Shown here piece by piece: positions 33,237 through 41,488 of a stretch of DNA of 64,000 bases (position 1 is its first letter; each line of letters begins with the position of its first letter). The notes under the pieces are model-generated. The model was not told where the DNA came from, did not search any database, and worked only from the letters and a program-made list of their open reading frames with translations. Origin of the DNA: Leifsonia williamsii. GTDB taxonomy: Bacteria > Actinomycetota > Actinomycetes > Actinomycetales > Microbacteriaceae. Both the position numbers and the translations under genes were made by a program. The DNA lies in the NCBI RefSeq assembly GCF_030433685.1, contig NZ_JAROCF010000001.1, positions 1,054,001 through 1,118,000 on the forward strand, in the 5' to 3' direction.

Positions 33237-34460
33237 TCAGCCCCGCCGCAGCATCCCCGCGCCCGCCACCACCGACAGCACCGCCACCGCCGCCACGAAC
33301 ACGACGAGCACCGGCACCAGCGGCCACAGGATCAGCGCCACGCCGACCAGCAGCACCGGGAGCGCCAGACCGATGTAGGCGATGAGGAAGATCGCGGCGA
33401 GCACCTCGCCGCGGCGCTCCGGGGCGGCGAGGGAGGCGGCGGCCGCGATCGCCGAGCGGAACTGCAGGCCGACGCCCGCCCCCGCGAGGATGCCGCTGAC
33501 GATGAACACCCCGAGCGACGCCACCACGACGCCCGCCGCGAGACCGGCGAGGCCGACGAGCATCAGGGTGAGCGCGAGCTTCAGCTGGGCGCGCGACGAC
33601 AGCCGCGCGAAGACGATCTGCGACAGCGCGGAGGCCGCGAAGACGCCGAACGGCACCGCGCCCGCGAGCAGGTGCGAGGTCTGGTGCAGCGTCCCCGCCA
33701 GCACGCTCGGTGCGAGCGAGGTGAACAGGCCGAACACGGCGAAGCCGGCGAAGGCGGCGGTCGCCGCGGCCGAGAAGGCGCCGCGCGCCGACGCGGGCAG
33801 CGAGATGCGCTGCGGCCGGTAGGCGGGGCGCTCCTCCGCGCGCTCCACGGTCTCGGGCACGAGGGCGACCGCGACGGCGGCGACCGCCAGCACGACGAGG
33901 AAGACGGCGTACGGCAGCAGCAGCGGGGCGGGGAGGAACTGTGCGAACGCGCCGCCGATCAGCGGGCCGAGGGCCAGGCCGCCGGTGTTGACGACGGTGG
34001 AGACGGTCCCGGCGAGGCGTGGAGCCTCCTGCGGGCGGGCGACGGCTCGCAGCTCGCTCAGGTGCGCGGTCGCGCTCGCGGTGAGGGCGCCGACCCCGAT
34101 GCCGGAGAGCGTGCGCGCGACGATCAGCCCCGCCACGTCGTTCCAGAACAGGAAGAGGGCGGCGGCCACGATCTCCACCAGCACGGCGACGAGCACCATG
34201 CGGCGGCGTCCGGCCCAGTCGCTCACGTGCCCGACCAGGAACAGGCTCGCAATGACGCCGACCGCGTAGGCGGCGAAGATCACCGTGACGACCCAGGTCG
34301 GGAAGCCGTCGCGGGCCTGGTAGAAGGCGTACAGCGGGGTGGGGACGGTCGAGAAGGCCATGACCGCGAGGAACGCCGCGGCGATGACCCAGAAGCCGGC
34401 CCCGTGGCGGAGGCGGAAGGGGCGGCGGTCCGTGGTGGGGGGAACCAGTGTGGAGGTCAT
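33237..34460 (-). CDS. MFS transporter, drug-efflux type
   Basis: Permease of 407 residues with 12 predicted spans. The motif-A loop after span 2 is GHVSDWAGRRRMVLV and a second motif lies at LSELRAVARPQEAPRLAG. The start ATG is at 34460. Divergent from a LysR gene across 78 bases holding a palindrome, so LysR probably controls it. The substrate is unknown; such LysR-MFS pairs usually export toxic small molecules. Confidence 0.9.
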   Translation of the reverse strand: MTSTLVPPTTDRRPFRLRHGAGFWVIAAAFLAVMAFSTVPTPLYAFYQARDGFPTWVVTVIFAAYAVGVIASLFLVGHVSDWAGRRRMVLVAVLVEIVAAALFLFWNDVAGLIVARTLSGIGVGALTASATAHLSELRAVARPQEAPRLAGTVSTVVNTGGLALGPLIGGAFAQFLPAPLLLPYAVFLVVLAVAAVAVALVPETVERAEERPAYRPQRISLPASARGAFSAAATAAFAGFAVFGLFTSLAPSVLAGTLHQTSHLLAGAVPFGVFAASALSQIVFARLSSRAQLKLALTLMLVGLAGLAAGVVVASLGVFIVSGILAGAGVGLQFRSAIAAAASLAAPERRGEVLAAIFLIAYIGLALPVLLVGVALILWPLVPVLVVFVAAVAVLSVVAGAGMLRRG

Positions 34461-34506
34461 GCTTGAAGGATGCTCCCGACGGCCCATCGAGTCCAACGGA
34501 AATAGC

Positions 34507-34532
34507 CGATGCTGAGCATCGAGCAATACGAT
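34507..34532 (+). promoter_or_regulatory. Palindromic site and leaderless -10 between MFS and LysR genes
   Basis: CGATGC-TGA-GCATCG (34507-34521) is a perfect six-base inverted repeat in the position of the -35 region. TACGAT at 34527-34532 is six bases before the LysR ATG at 34539, as in leaderless transcripts. LysR binding here could repress its own gene and control the divergent MFS gene. Confidence 0.5.
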
Positions 34533-34538
34533 GACCGC

Positions 34539-35411
34539 ATGGACACCCGACAGCTGGAGTACCTGGCCGCCATCGCCGACGAGGGCACCTTCACCCGGGC
34601 GGCCGAGCGGGTCTACGCGGCGCAGTCGACCGTCTCCGCCGGCATCCAGAGCCTGGAGCGCGAGCTGGGCTCCCCGCTGTTCGAGCGCGATGCCCACGGC
34701 GTGCGGCTCACCGACGTCGGGGAGGAGGTGCTGGCGGAGGCCCGCGTGGCCCTGCGCGCCGTCGAGCGGATGCGCGAGCTCGCCGACCGCGAGGGCCCGC
34801 TGCGCGGCACGGTCCGGGTCGGCATCTTCACCAATCTGACCACGGTCGACCTGCCCGGGGTGATGGGCGAGTTCCACCGCAGGCACCCGCACGTCGACCT
34901 CCGCCTCGGCCCCTCGCCGACCGGGTCGACCGGACTGGTGGAGGATGTGCGCCAGGGCCGGCTCGACATCGCCTTCCACGGCCTGCCCGACCCGGTGCCA
35001 GGCCTGCTCACGCGGCCGCTCGCCGACTCCCCGTTCCGCGCCGTGCTGCCGGAGGGTCATCCGCTCGCCCGCCGGAGGACGGTCGCGCTCGCCGACCTGG
35101 CGGACGAGCCGTGGGTGGACGCACGCGCCGGCTTCGGAAACCGCGTCGCCCTCGACCGCGCCTTCACGGGGCTGGGCCTCACCCGGCGCGTCCCGACCGA
35201 GCTGGCGGACCTGGGCGAGATCCCCCGCTTCGTCGCCGCGGGCCTCGGCGTGGCCGCGCTGCCCGAGCTGACGATCATCCCCGCTCCCGGCGCCGTCGTG
35301 CGGCCGCTGCGCGAGCCGGTCGACTGGCGGCTCAGCGCGATCGCCCGCCCGCGGCCGGGGCGCGCGGCGGAGGCCCTGCTGGAGCTGCTGGAGGAGCGGA
35401 TCGGGGGCTGA
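34539..35411 (+). CDS. LysR family transcriptional regulator
   Basis: Protein of 290 residues from ATG 34539 (MDTRQLEYLAAIADEGTFTRAAERV). The helix-turn-helix is AAQSTVSAGIQSLERELGSPLFERD. The C-terminal co-inducer domain extends to IIPAPGAVVRPLREP. An upstream in-frame ATG at 34509 would lie within the operator. Its stop codon is inside the loop of a bidirectional terminator. Confidence 0.92.
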   Translation: MDTRQLEYLAAIADEGTFTRAAERVYAAQSTVSAGIQSLERELGSPLFERDAHGVRLTDVGEEVLAEARVALRAVERMRELADREGPLRGTVRVGIFTNLTTVDLPGVMGEFHRRHPHVDLRLGPSPTGSTGLVEDVRQGRLDIAFHGLPDPVPGLLTRPLADSPFRAVLPEGHPLARRRTVALADLADEPWVDARAGFGNRVALDRAFTGLGLTRRVPTELADLGEIPRFVAAGLGVAALPELTIIPAPGAVVRPLREPVDWRLSAIARPRPGRAAEALLELLEERIGG

Positions 35412-35422
35412 TCCGCTCCTCC
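35390..35422. terminator. Bidirectional terminator between LysR and SGNH genes
   Basis: A perfect 13-base-pair stem, GGAGGAGCGGATC with GATCCGCTCCTCC, and a seven-base loop GGGGGCT. The LysR stop codon straddles the loop and right arm. The convergent SGNH gene ends eight bases beyond. Confidence 0.75.
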
Positions 35423-35429
35423 CGCATCC

Positions 35430-36845
35430 TTAGCGCTGCAGCGCCGCCTCGATCGCCGGCAGGTAGCCCTGCGCGTGGCCGGCGGCCGTCGGATGCATGA
35501 TGTTGATCAGCTGCAGCGGGTCGACGTCGTTGATCCACGCGTTCGGGCTACCGCCGCGCATGGCGCCGTGGCCCATGAAGCGGTCGCGCACGTCGACGAA
35601 GGTCACACCGGCCTCCGCGGCGGCCGACCGGATCGCCTCGTCGGCGACGTCGACGGCGGCGTTCATCCTGGCGCGGGAGCTGTCGCTGATCAGGCGGGTG
35701 TTCGCGGTGGTGAACAGGCGCGGGTAGTCGATCACGAGGACGCGGGCGTCCGGTGCGACGCGTGCCTTGACCGCCGTGTAGATCTGCACCAGCCGCTGAT
35801 GGAACTCCGCCGAGCGGGCCTGCGTCTCCGCCGCTTCGATGGAACCGACGCAGGCGCCGGAGGGGTTGTCGAAGAACTCGTTGAAGGCGCAGTCGATCAG
35901 GATCTGTGCGAAGTTCAGGTCGTTGCCGCCGATGGACAGGGTGACGAGGTTGGTGTCCGGCTTCAGCGCCTCCAGCTGCGGCCCGGTGCTCACGTCGAAG
36001 AAGCCGAAGAACGTCTGGGCGCTCTCGTCGATGTTGTTGGACACGGCCTGGGCGCAGGCGACCGACGTGTACGACGCGACCTTCTCCGCCGTCGCGAGCA
36101 GCGCGGAATACGCTTCGGGGCTCTGGAAGCAGAAGTTGCCGTAGGCCAGGGGTGCGCGCGTACCGAGCCCGGAGGCGTATGAGTCGCCCATGGCGACGTA
36201 GTGGATGGGCTTCACCGGGGTGAGCAGATCCGTCGCGGTGGTGTCGTCCTGGGCCCCGGTGGGGACGAACACCCAGAGGACCCAGTAGCCGGGGTTGCGC
36301 TCCTCGGCGGTGAGCGAGCCCGACCCCGAGTTGTCGAACCCGAGGATGCGGGACTTGTCGGCGGCCGGGCCGATGCCGTAGCCCTTCGCGGCGTCGTGAC
36401 GGTCGAGGTAGTCCCATGCGTACTGCTGGTCGGCGCGTCCCTGCACGCAGGCCTCGGCGTGCACGACGCCCGCAGCGCCGGTCAGGCAGAGGGCCAGCGT
36501 GCCCGTGCCGTACATGACGGGCCCGGTGGACCCGACGGCCGGGAAGGACCACGTCGCGGCGCGGTCGCGGACGGCGTCGACGGACGGCCCGGTGACACCG
36601 GCGATGGGGGCGCCGGCTGTCGGGACGCCGACGGCCTCGAAGAGCGACGCCCCACGGCCGTTGTTGGTGACCCAGGGGCCCGTGATGCGGGAGGTGGAGG
36701 CGGCCGGATCGGCGTGGGCGGGTTGCGCGGCCACCGGCGCCAGCGATGTCGCCGCGGCGGCGGTCAGGGCCAGTGCGGCCAGGGCGGTGAGGCGCGCGGA
36801 TCGGCGCGAGGACGGGCGGAGTCTGTTTCGGGTGGTCGGATTCAC
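35430..36845 (-). CDS. Secreted SGNH/GDSL hydrolase
   Basis: Precursor of 471 residues. A long basic n-region and hydrophobic core (LTALAALALTAAAATSLAPVAA) followed by AQPAHA is a Sec signal. Residues 45-205 form a separate beta-rich region without a recognised family. The hydrolase domain has the nucleophile S222 in MGDSYASG, the oxyanion residues in SIGGNDLNF and the Asp/His block INDVDPLQLINIMHPTAAGHAQ. It resembles actinobacterial extracellular lipases/esterases of the SGNH type with several cysteines for disulphides. It acts outside the cell on esters. Confidence 0.88.
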   Translation of the reverse strand: MNPTTRNRLRPSSRRSARLTALAALALTAAAATSLAPVAAQPAHADPAASTSRITGPWVTNNGRGASLFEAVGVPTAGAPIAGVTGPSVDAVRDRAATWSFPAVGSTGPVMYGTGTLALCLTGAAGVVHAEACVQGRADQQYAWDYLDRHDAAKGYGIGPAADKSRILGFDNSGSGSLTAEERNPGYWVLWVFVPTGAQDDTTATDLLTPVKPIHYVAMGDSYASGLGTRAPLAYGNFCFQSPEAYSALLATAEKVASYTSVACAQAVSNNIDESAQTFFGFFDVSTGPQLEALKPDTNLVTLSIGGNDLNFAQILIDCAFNEFFDNPSGACVGSIEAAETQARSAEFHQRLVQIYTAVKARVAPDARVLVIDYPRLFTTANTRLISDSSRARMNAAVDVADEAIRSAAAEAGVTFVDVRDRFMGHGAMRGGSPNAWINDVDPLQLINIMHPTAAGHAQGYLPAIEAALQR

Positions 36846-36889
36846 TCCACAAGTGATACATGTAAAATGTTAGATGGTCAAAACCGGCC

Positions 36890-37789
36890 CTATCCCTCCC
36901 GCCGTTGCATGAACTGGTAGCGCTCGAGGCGGATGCGCGCGTGCAGCCAGGTGGTGACCGCGCGGGTCTCCGGGATGCGCCGCAGCTGATCCAGGAACGC
37001 ATTGAGGTCTTGCAGCGACGAGAACGCGATGGTCGCGAGGAGGTCGAACCGGCCGACCGTGCGGGCCATGAACTCCAGGCCCCGGCGGCGGGAGGCGAGG
37101 GCGACGACCTCGTCGCCGTCGCCGGCGAGGTTGACGCCGATGCCGAAGACCAGGCTGCCGGTCGAGTCGGAGCGCTGGCCCAGCGGGCCGATCCGCATGA
37201 TGCCGGCCTTCACCAGGCGGTTCACGCGCGAGCGGACGGCCGTGATCGACAGGTCGGCATGGTCGGCCAGCTCGCGGTAGGCGGTGCGGCCGTCCCGCTG
37301 GAGGAGCTGGATGATGGCGCCGTCGGCCTCGTCGAGTTCCGCCTGCGGCCCGTCGGGCTCCGCCCCGAGGAAGAAGCTGTTGAGCACGTGGTCGTAGATC
37401 AGGTGCCGGGCGTCGGAGACGCCGGGGAGGCCGCGGATCTCGCGCAGCACGGCCTGCAGCTCGCCGAGCGAGCGCACGTGCGTCTCGACCACGAGCTGCT
37501 CGGCGCCGACCGTCTCCGAGATGAAGACCGCGGGGATGCGGTCGCCGATCTCGGCGACGATGCGGTCGACGTCGCCGCTGATGCGCAGCGCGATGTGCGC
37601 CATCACGTTCAGGCCGAAGAAGCGGGGATGCACCGCCGCGACGATGCGCAGCTCGCCGGAGTCGAGCATCGGCGAGATGCGGGCGGCGATGGCGGCGCGC
37701 GGCACGCCGAGCTCGCGGGCGAGCTCGGCGAACGAGAGCCGGCCGTCGGTGCGGAGGAGGGCGAGAGCGTCTTCGGTGATCGCGTCCAT
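36890..37789 (-). CDS. Lrp/AsnC family regulator with two tandem modules (module A)
   Basis: Protein of 299 residues, twice the normal Lrp length. Module 1 has the helix-turn-helix LSFAELARELGVPRAAIAARISPML and a RAM-like ligand domain; module 2 begins near residue 155 (DGAIIQLLQRDGRTAYRELADHADLSITAVRSRVNRLVKAGIM) with its own ligand domain ending TWLHARIRLERYQF. The start is ATG 37789. It is divergent from the amino-acid ABC/AruI-like operon and has a similar partner at 47382. It probably senses the amino acid or oxoacid used by that operon. Confidence 0.88.
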   Translation of the reverse strand: MDAITEDALALLRTDGRLSFAELARELGVPRAAIAARISPMLDSGELRIVAAVHPRFFGLNVMAHIALRISGDVDRIVAEIGDRIPAVFISETVGAEQLVVETHVRSLGELQAVLREIRGLPGVSDARHLIYDHVLNSFFLGAEPDGPQAELDEADGAIIQLLQRDGRTAYRELADHADLSITAVRSRVNRLVKAGIMRIGPLGQRSDSTGSLVFGIGVNLAGDGDEVVALASRRRGLEFMARTVGRFDLLATIAFSSLQDLNAFLDQLRRIPETRAVTTWLHARIRLERYQFMQRREG

Positions 37790-37821
37790 GAAAAACCTTC
37801 GGATCGGGGAGCGGTTCAATT

Positions 37822-37849
37822 CTGCTACGGGAAAGCCCATTCATGTCAA
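37822..37849 (-). promoter_or_regulatory. Promoter of double-Lrp gene (module A)
   Basis: On the minus strand, TTGACA (37849-37844), a 16-base spacer and TAGCAG (37827-37822) lie 33 bases before the ATG at 37789. The -35 is a perfect consensus. The region is noticeably AT-richer than the surroundings. Confidence 0.5.
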
Positions 37850-37882
37850 CATCGACGCAAAAACTGCGGCGCGTCGCGACGG

Positions 37883-37892
37883 ATTGGCCAAT
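37883..37892. promoter_or_regulatory. Possible Lrp site ATTGGCCAAT
   Basis: A perfect ten-base palindrome midway between the divergent Lrp-type gene and the ABC operon, about 28 bases upstream of the likely -35 of the ABC operon. A binding role is inferred from position. Confidence 0.35.
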
Positions 37893-37919
37893 GTTTCGCG
37901 CATGTAACAAAAACCTGAT

Positions 37920-37949
37920 TTGACGGGGTCCTTTTCCGGCCTGCATGCT
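37920..37949 (+). promoter_or_regulatory. Candidate promoter of module A operon
   Basis: TTGACG (37920-37925), an 18-base spacer and CATGCT (37944-37949) precede the binding-protein ATG at 38004 by 55 bases. The -10 is weak, in line with an operon that needs activation. Confidence 0.35.
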
Positions 37950-38003
37950 TCGTACACCGACGCCGATGCCGGTGGCGCGGTTCCCAGCCCGAAGGAGTGT
38001 GCA

Positions 38004-38849
38004 ATGAAGAAACTCGTAGCATCGTTCTGTACCGCCGCCGCCCTGGCCGTCACGCTCGCCGGGTGCGCATCGGGGAGCAGCGCGGGAGGCGGCTCCAGCG
38101 CCTCCGCCGGACCGGAGGGCCTCGTCCAGCCGGGCAAGCTCACCGCCTGCATCGACCCCGAGTACGCGCCCCTCGAGTACTACAAGAACGGCACGGACGG
38201 CGACATCGTCGGCTTCGACGCCGACGGCATCCGCGCCCTCGCCAAGCACTGGGGCGTCGAGACCAACCTGCTCGTCACCTCGTTCGACGGGCTGATGCCG
38301 CAGCTGCAGTCCGGCGCCTGCGACATGATCTTCGGCGGCCTCTATATGACCGACGAGCGGTTGAAGATCGCCGACGCCAGCGCGGTCATGCAGGCCGGCC
38401 CCGCCATCCTGACCTCGCCCGATCGGGTCAAGGACATCACGAGCCCCTCCGACCTCTGCGGCCTCACCGTCGCCGCGCAGTCGGCCTCCTCCAACGCGGC
38501 CACCATCAAGACGCTCTCGGAGAAGTGCACGGGCGACGGCGCGAAGGCCATCAACCTCGTCGAGTACCCGAAGACCGCGGAGACCGTGCTCGCGGTCCTC
38601 AACGGCAAGGCCGACGCGCTCGCCGAGACCAACGTCGCGGCCGCCTACATGGTCACGCAGAACAAGGGCAAGCTCGAGATCGCGCCCGACGTGCTCGAGC
38701 TCGACACGCAGTTCGGCGTCTTCAGCCGCAAGGACGACAAGATCTCCGCCTCCATCGCGAGCGGCCTGAAGGCCCTCCGCGAGGACGGCACGCTGGCCGA
38801 CATCGCCAAGACGTACGGCCTCGACCCGGCCATCGTCGAGGTCAAGTAG
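38004..38849 (+). CDS. Amino-acid-type ABC transporter binding lipoprotein
   Basis: Family 3 extracellular solute-binding protein of 281 residues, ATG 38004 after GAAGGAG. The lipobox is LAGC (VTLAGCASG). Mature motifs GKLTACIDPEYAPLEYYKNG, DIVGFDADGIRALAKHWGV and MPQLQSGACDMIFGGLYMTDER are typical of polar amino-acid binders. It is the first gene of an operon with permease, ATPase and catabolic enzymes. The ligand is probably an amino acid or amino-acid derivative. Confidence 0.92.
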   Translation: MKKLVASFCTAAALAVTLAGCASGSSAGGGSSASAGPEGLVQPGKLTACIDPEYAPLEYYKNGTDGDIVGFDADGIRALAKHWGVETNLLVTSFDGLMPQLQSGACDMIFGGLYMTDERLKIADASAVMQAGPAILTSPDRVKDITSPSDLCGLTVAAQSASSNAATIKTLSEKCTGDGAKAINLVEYPKTAETVLAVLNGKADALAETNVAAAYMVTQNKGKLEIAPDVLELDTQFGVFSRKDDKISASIASGLKALREDGTLADIAKTYGLDPAIVEVK

Positions 38850-38880
38850 CCAGAGGCCCGGTCACGGAAAGGCGGCCCCC

Positions 38881-39612
38881 ATGGGTTTCGATCCCCAGAT
38901 CTTCCTCCAGCAGCTCCTGAGCCCGGCGTACCTGGTCGGAGCGCTGCTCTCGATCGGCGTGGCTTTCGTCTCGCTCGTCATCGCGACGGTCATCGGCTTC
39001 CTGGTCGCCCTCGGGCGCACCGGGAGGTCGGCGGCCGGCCGCGTGCCCGCCGGCATCTACGTGTGGTTCTTCCGGGCCATCCCGGCGCTGCTCGTCCTGC
39101 TGATCATGTGGAACGCGCTGCCGCAGCTCGTCCCGGCGCTGCGCGGGGACTGGTACTCGCCGTTCGTCGCGGCCTCGATCGGGCTGGGCCTCGTGGAGGC
39201 CGCCTTCATGGCCGAGATCATCCGCTCGGCGCTGCTCAGCGTCGACGACGGCCAGGCCCTCGCCGGCCGCGCCCTCGGCATGAAGCCGGCGAGCGTGATG
39301 CTCCGGATCGTCCTGCCCCAGGCGATCCGGATCGCGCTCCCGCCGACGACCAACGAGTTCATCGGCCTGATCAAGTACTCGTCGCTCGCCTCGGTCATCT
39401 CGCTCCGCGAACTGCTGACGACGGCGCAGGTCGGCGTCAACATCACCTTCCGCTACGCCGAGTACTACGCGGTCGCGATCATCTACTACCTGGTGATCGT
39501 CAGCATCGTGACGCTCGTGCAGACCCTGATCGAGCGCCGGTTCGCCTGGATCTCGGTGAAGGCGGAGAAGAAGCGCAAGCCCGTCGCCGTCCCGGCAGGA
39601 GGACTGTCATGA
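38881..39612 (+). CDS. Amino-acid ABC transporter permease
   Basis: Permease of 243 residues of the HisMQ/GlnP type. Spans include LLSIGVAFVSLVIATVIGFLVAL; the cytoplasmic coupling loop is DDGQALAGRALGMKPASVMLRIVLPQAIRIALPPTTNEFIGLIKYSSLASVIS. It is a single permease gene, so it would act as a homodimer. The stop overlaps the ATPase start (ATGA). Confidence 0.93.
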   Translation: MGFDPQIFLQQLLSPAYLVGALLSIGVAFVSLVIATVIGFLVALGRTGRSAAGRVPAGIYVWFFRAIPALLVLLIMWNALPQLVPALRGDWYSPFVAASIGLGLVEAAFMAEIIRSALLSVDDGQALAGRALGMKPASVMLRIVLPQAIRIALPPTTNEFIGLIKYSSLASVISLRELLTTAQVGVNITFRYAEYYAVAIIYYLVIVSIVTLVQTLIERRFAWISVKAEKKRKPVAVPAGGLS

Positions 39613-40400
39613 CCGATGCACGCACCACCGCGGGAACGACGGCGCTGCAGCAGCCGACGCTGCAGGTGACCGACCTCCACAAGGCCTACGGCGGCAACGA
39701 GGTCCTGAAGGGCGTCGAGTTCGAGGTCCGCAAGGGTCAGGTGAAGGCCGTGCTCGGCCCGTCGGGCTCCGGCAAGTCGACCATGCTGCGGCTCATGGCG
39801 CTGCTGGAGCCGGCCGACCGGGGCGACATCTCCCTCCACGGGACCCGCATCGGCCGCACGCCGGAGGGCCGCCACCTGCCGGAGCGCGCACTGGCCGTGC
39901 AGCGCCGGGACATCGGGATGGTGTTCCAGAAGTTCAACCTGTTCCCGCACCTGACCGCCGCACGCAACGTCGCCCTCGCCCTGCACGCGGTGCAGGGGAT
40001 CGGCCGCCACGAGGCGCTCGAGCGGGCGCACGCCATGCTCGACCGGGTCGGGCTGTCGCAGCGGGCAGGGCACTTCCCGTCGGAGCTCAGCGGCGGGCAG
40101 CAGCAGCGGGTCGCGATCGCCAGGGCGCTGGTGCTCGAACCGGACGTGATGCTGTTCGACGAGCCGACCTCCGCCCTCGACCCGGAGCTGGTCGGCGAGG
40201 TGCTGGACGTGATGGAGGGACTGGCCCGTGGCGGCATGACGATGATCGTCGTCACGCACGAGGTGCGCTTCGCCCGCCGCGTCGCCGACGAGGTCACGCT
40301 GTTCGACAGCGGCGTGATCGTCGAGCAGGCGGCGCCGGACGAGTTCTTCGACAACCCGCAGCACGAGCGCACGCGGCGCTTCCTCAGCCACGTGCACTGA
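39609..40400 (+). CDS. Amino-acid ABC transporter ATP-binding protein
   Basis: ATPase of 263 residues with Walker A GPSGSGKST, Q-loop FQKFNLFPHLT, signature LSGGQQQR, Walker B VMLFDEPTSALDPE and switch histidine VTHEVRFARR, a GlnQ/HisP-type protein. It completes the importer with the two preceding genes. Confidence 0.95.
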   Translation: MTDARTTAGTTALQQPTLQVTDLHKAYGGNEVLKGVEFEVRKGQVKAVLGPSGSGKSTMLRLMALLEPADRGDISLHGTRIGRTPEGRHLPERALAVQRRDIGMVFQKFNLFPHLTAARNVALALHAVQGIGRHEALERAHAMLDRVGLSQRAGHFPSELSGGQQQRVAIARALVLEPDVMLFDEPTSALDPELVGEVLDVMEGLARGGMTMIVVTHEVRFARRVADEVTLFDSGVIVEQAAPDEFFDNPQHERTRRFLSHVH

Positions 40401-40449
40401 CCGCCTCCCGACCGACGAACGACGACAGACGAACGACCAAGGGATCAGC

Positions 40450-41442
40450 ATGACTCACGACGCTTCGTCGCGCCCGGTGAACGTCGCCGTGTGCGCCGAC
40501 CTGGACGCGCTCGACGTCCGCCCCCAGCTCGACCGGCTGACGGCGGAGGGCCACGCGGTCACCGTGCTGCGCGGCTTCGACAAGCGGGCCATCATCGCGG
40601 AGGCGGCGGAGGCCGACGCCCTCATGCTCGGCTACGGCGACGTGGACGAGGAGGTGCTCGAGGCGCTGCCGCGGCTGCGGATGGTGGCCCTGGCCTCCAT
40701 GGGCTTCGACAACGTCGACGTGGTCGCCGCCGCCCGCCGCGGCGTCGCCGTCTCGCACATCGTCGGCGCCGCGACCGAGGAGGTCGCCACCCACGCGCTC
40801 GCCCTCGCCCTCGACGCCCTGCGCGGCATCAGCGCCTACGACCGCTCGGTGCGGGCTGGGGTGTGGGACTTGGAGGTCGTGCCCGTGCAGCCGCGCATCA
40901 GCGGGCTCACGCTCGGCGTGGTCGGCATGGGCCGGATCGGCGCGGCGCTCGCCGAACGCGCGCGTCCGCTCTTCGGACGGATCGTGGGCCACGACCCCTT
41001 CCTGCCCGACGACCGCATCCGGCGGCAGGGCGTCGAGCCGGCCGGGCTGGAGGAGGTGCTGCGCTCGGCGGACGTCGTCTCGTTGCACCTCCCGCTCACC
41101 GAGCAGACCGCCGGCCTGATCGACGCCGACGCACTCGCCACGATGCGGCAGGAGGCCGTGCTCGTCAACGTGAGCCGCGGCGGCCTGATCGACACGGGCG
41201 CCCTGCGTGCTGCGCTCGACGCCGGGCGCCTGCGGGGCGCAGCGCTCGACGTGCTCGACACGGAGCCTCCCGGCGCCGGGCACCCCCTGATCGGGCACCC
41301 GCGCGCGATCGTCACGCCGCACGCCGGCTTCCGCTCCGCCGCCGCCCTCGACGACTACGTGCGGCTGCAGGCCGAGAACGTGCTCGCCTGGGCGCGCACG
41401 GGAATCCCGCTGACCCCCGTCCCCGTCCCCGCCCTCGGCTGA
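40450..41442 (+). CDS. D-isomer-specific 2-hydroxyacid dehydrogenase
   Basis: Enzyme of 330 residues. The Rossmann motif is VGMGRIGAALAERA; the catalytic arginine lies in NVSRGGLIDTGALR, the glutamate in DTEPPGAGHP and the histidine in TPHAGFRSAA. It interconverts a 2-oxoacid and a D-2-hydroxyacid with NAD(P)H. Directly downstream of the amino-acid importer and upstream of the amidohydrolase and AruI-like genes, it may make or remove the oxoacid that AruI-like enzyme decarboxylates. The substrate is unproven. Confidence 0.9.
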   Translation: MTHDASSRPVNVAVCADLDALDVRPQLDRLTAEGHAVTVLRGFDKRAIIAEAAEADALMLGYGDVDEEVLEALPRLRMVALASMGFDNVDVVAAARRGVAVSHIVGAATEEVATHALALALDALRGISAYDRSVRAGVWDLEVVPVQPRISGLTLGVVGMGRIGAALAERARPLFGRIVGHDPFLPDDRIRRQGVEPAGLEEVLRSADVVSLHLPLTEQTAGLIDADALATMRQEAVLVNVSRGGLIDTGALRAALDAGRLRGAALDVLDTEPPGAGHPLIGHPRAIVTPHAGFRSAAALDDYVRLQAENVLAWARTGIPLTPVPVPALG

Positions 41443-41488
41443 CCGCCCGGCCGACCGTCTCCGCTTCACGACACAGAAAGCCCCCTTC

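Noticed and set aside
36840..36890. AT-rich patch between SGNH and Lrp genes as a possible attachment site or island border
   Set aside because: It is only about 50 bases, has no repeat partner, tRNA or integrase nearby, and is better explained as the SGNH promoter region.
40405..40440. Short repeated ACGAACGAC units before the 2-hydroxyacid dehydrogenase gene as a repeat array
   Set aside because: Only two imperfect copies in an ordinary 49-base gap; no CRISPR-like spacing or conserved repeats.
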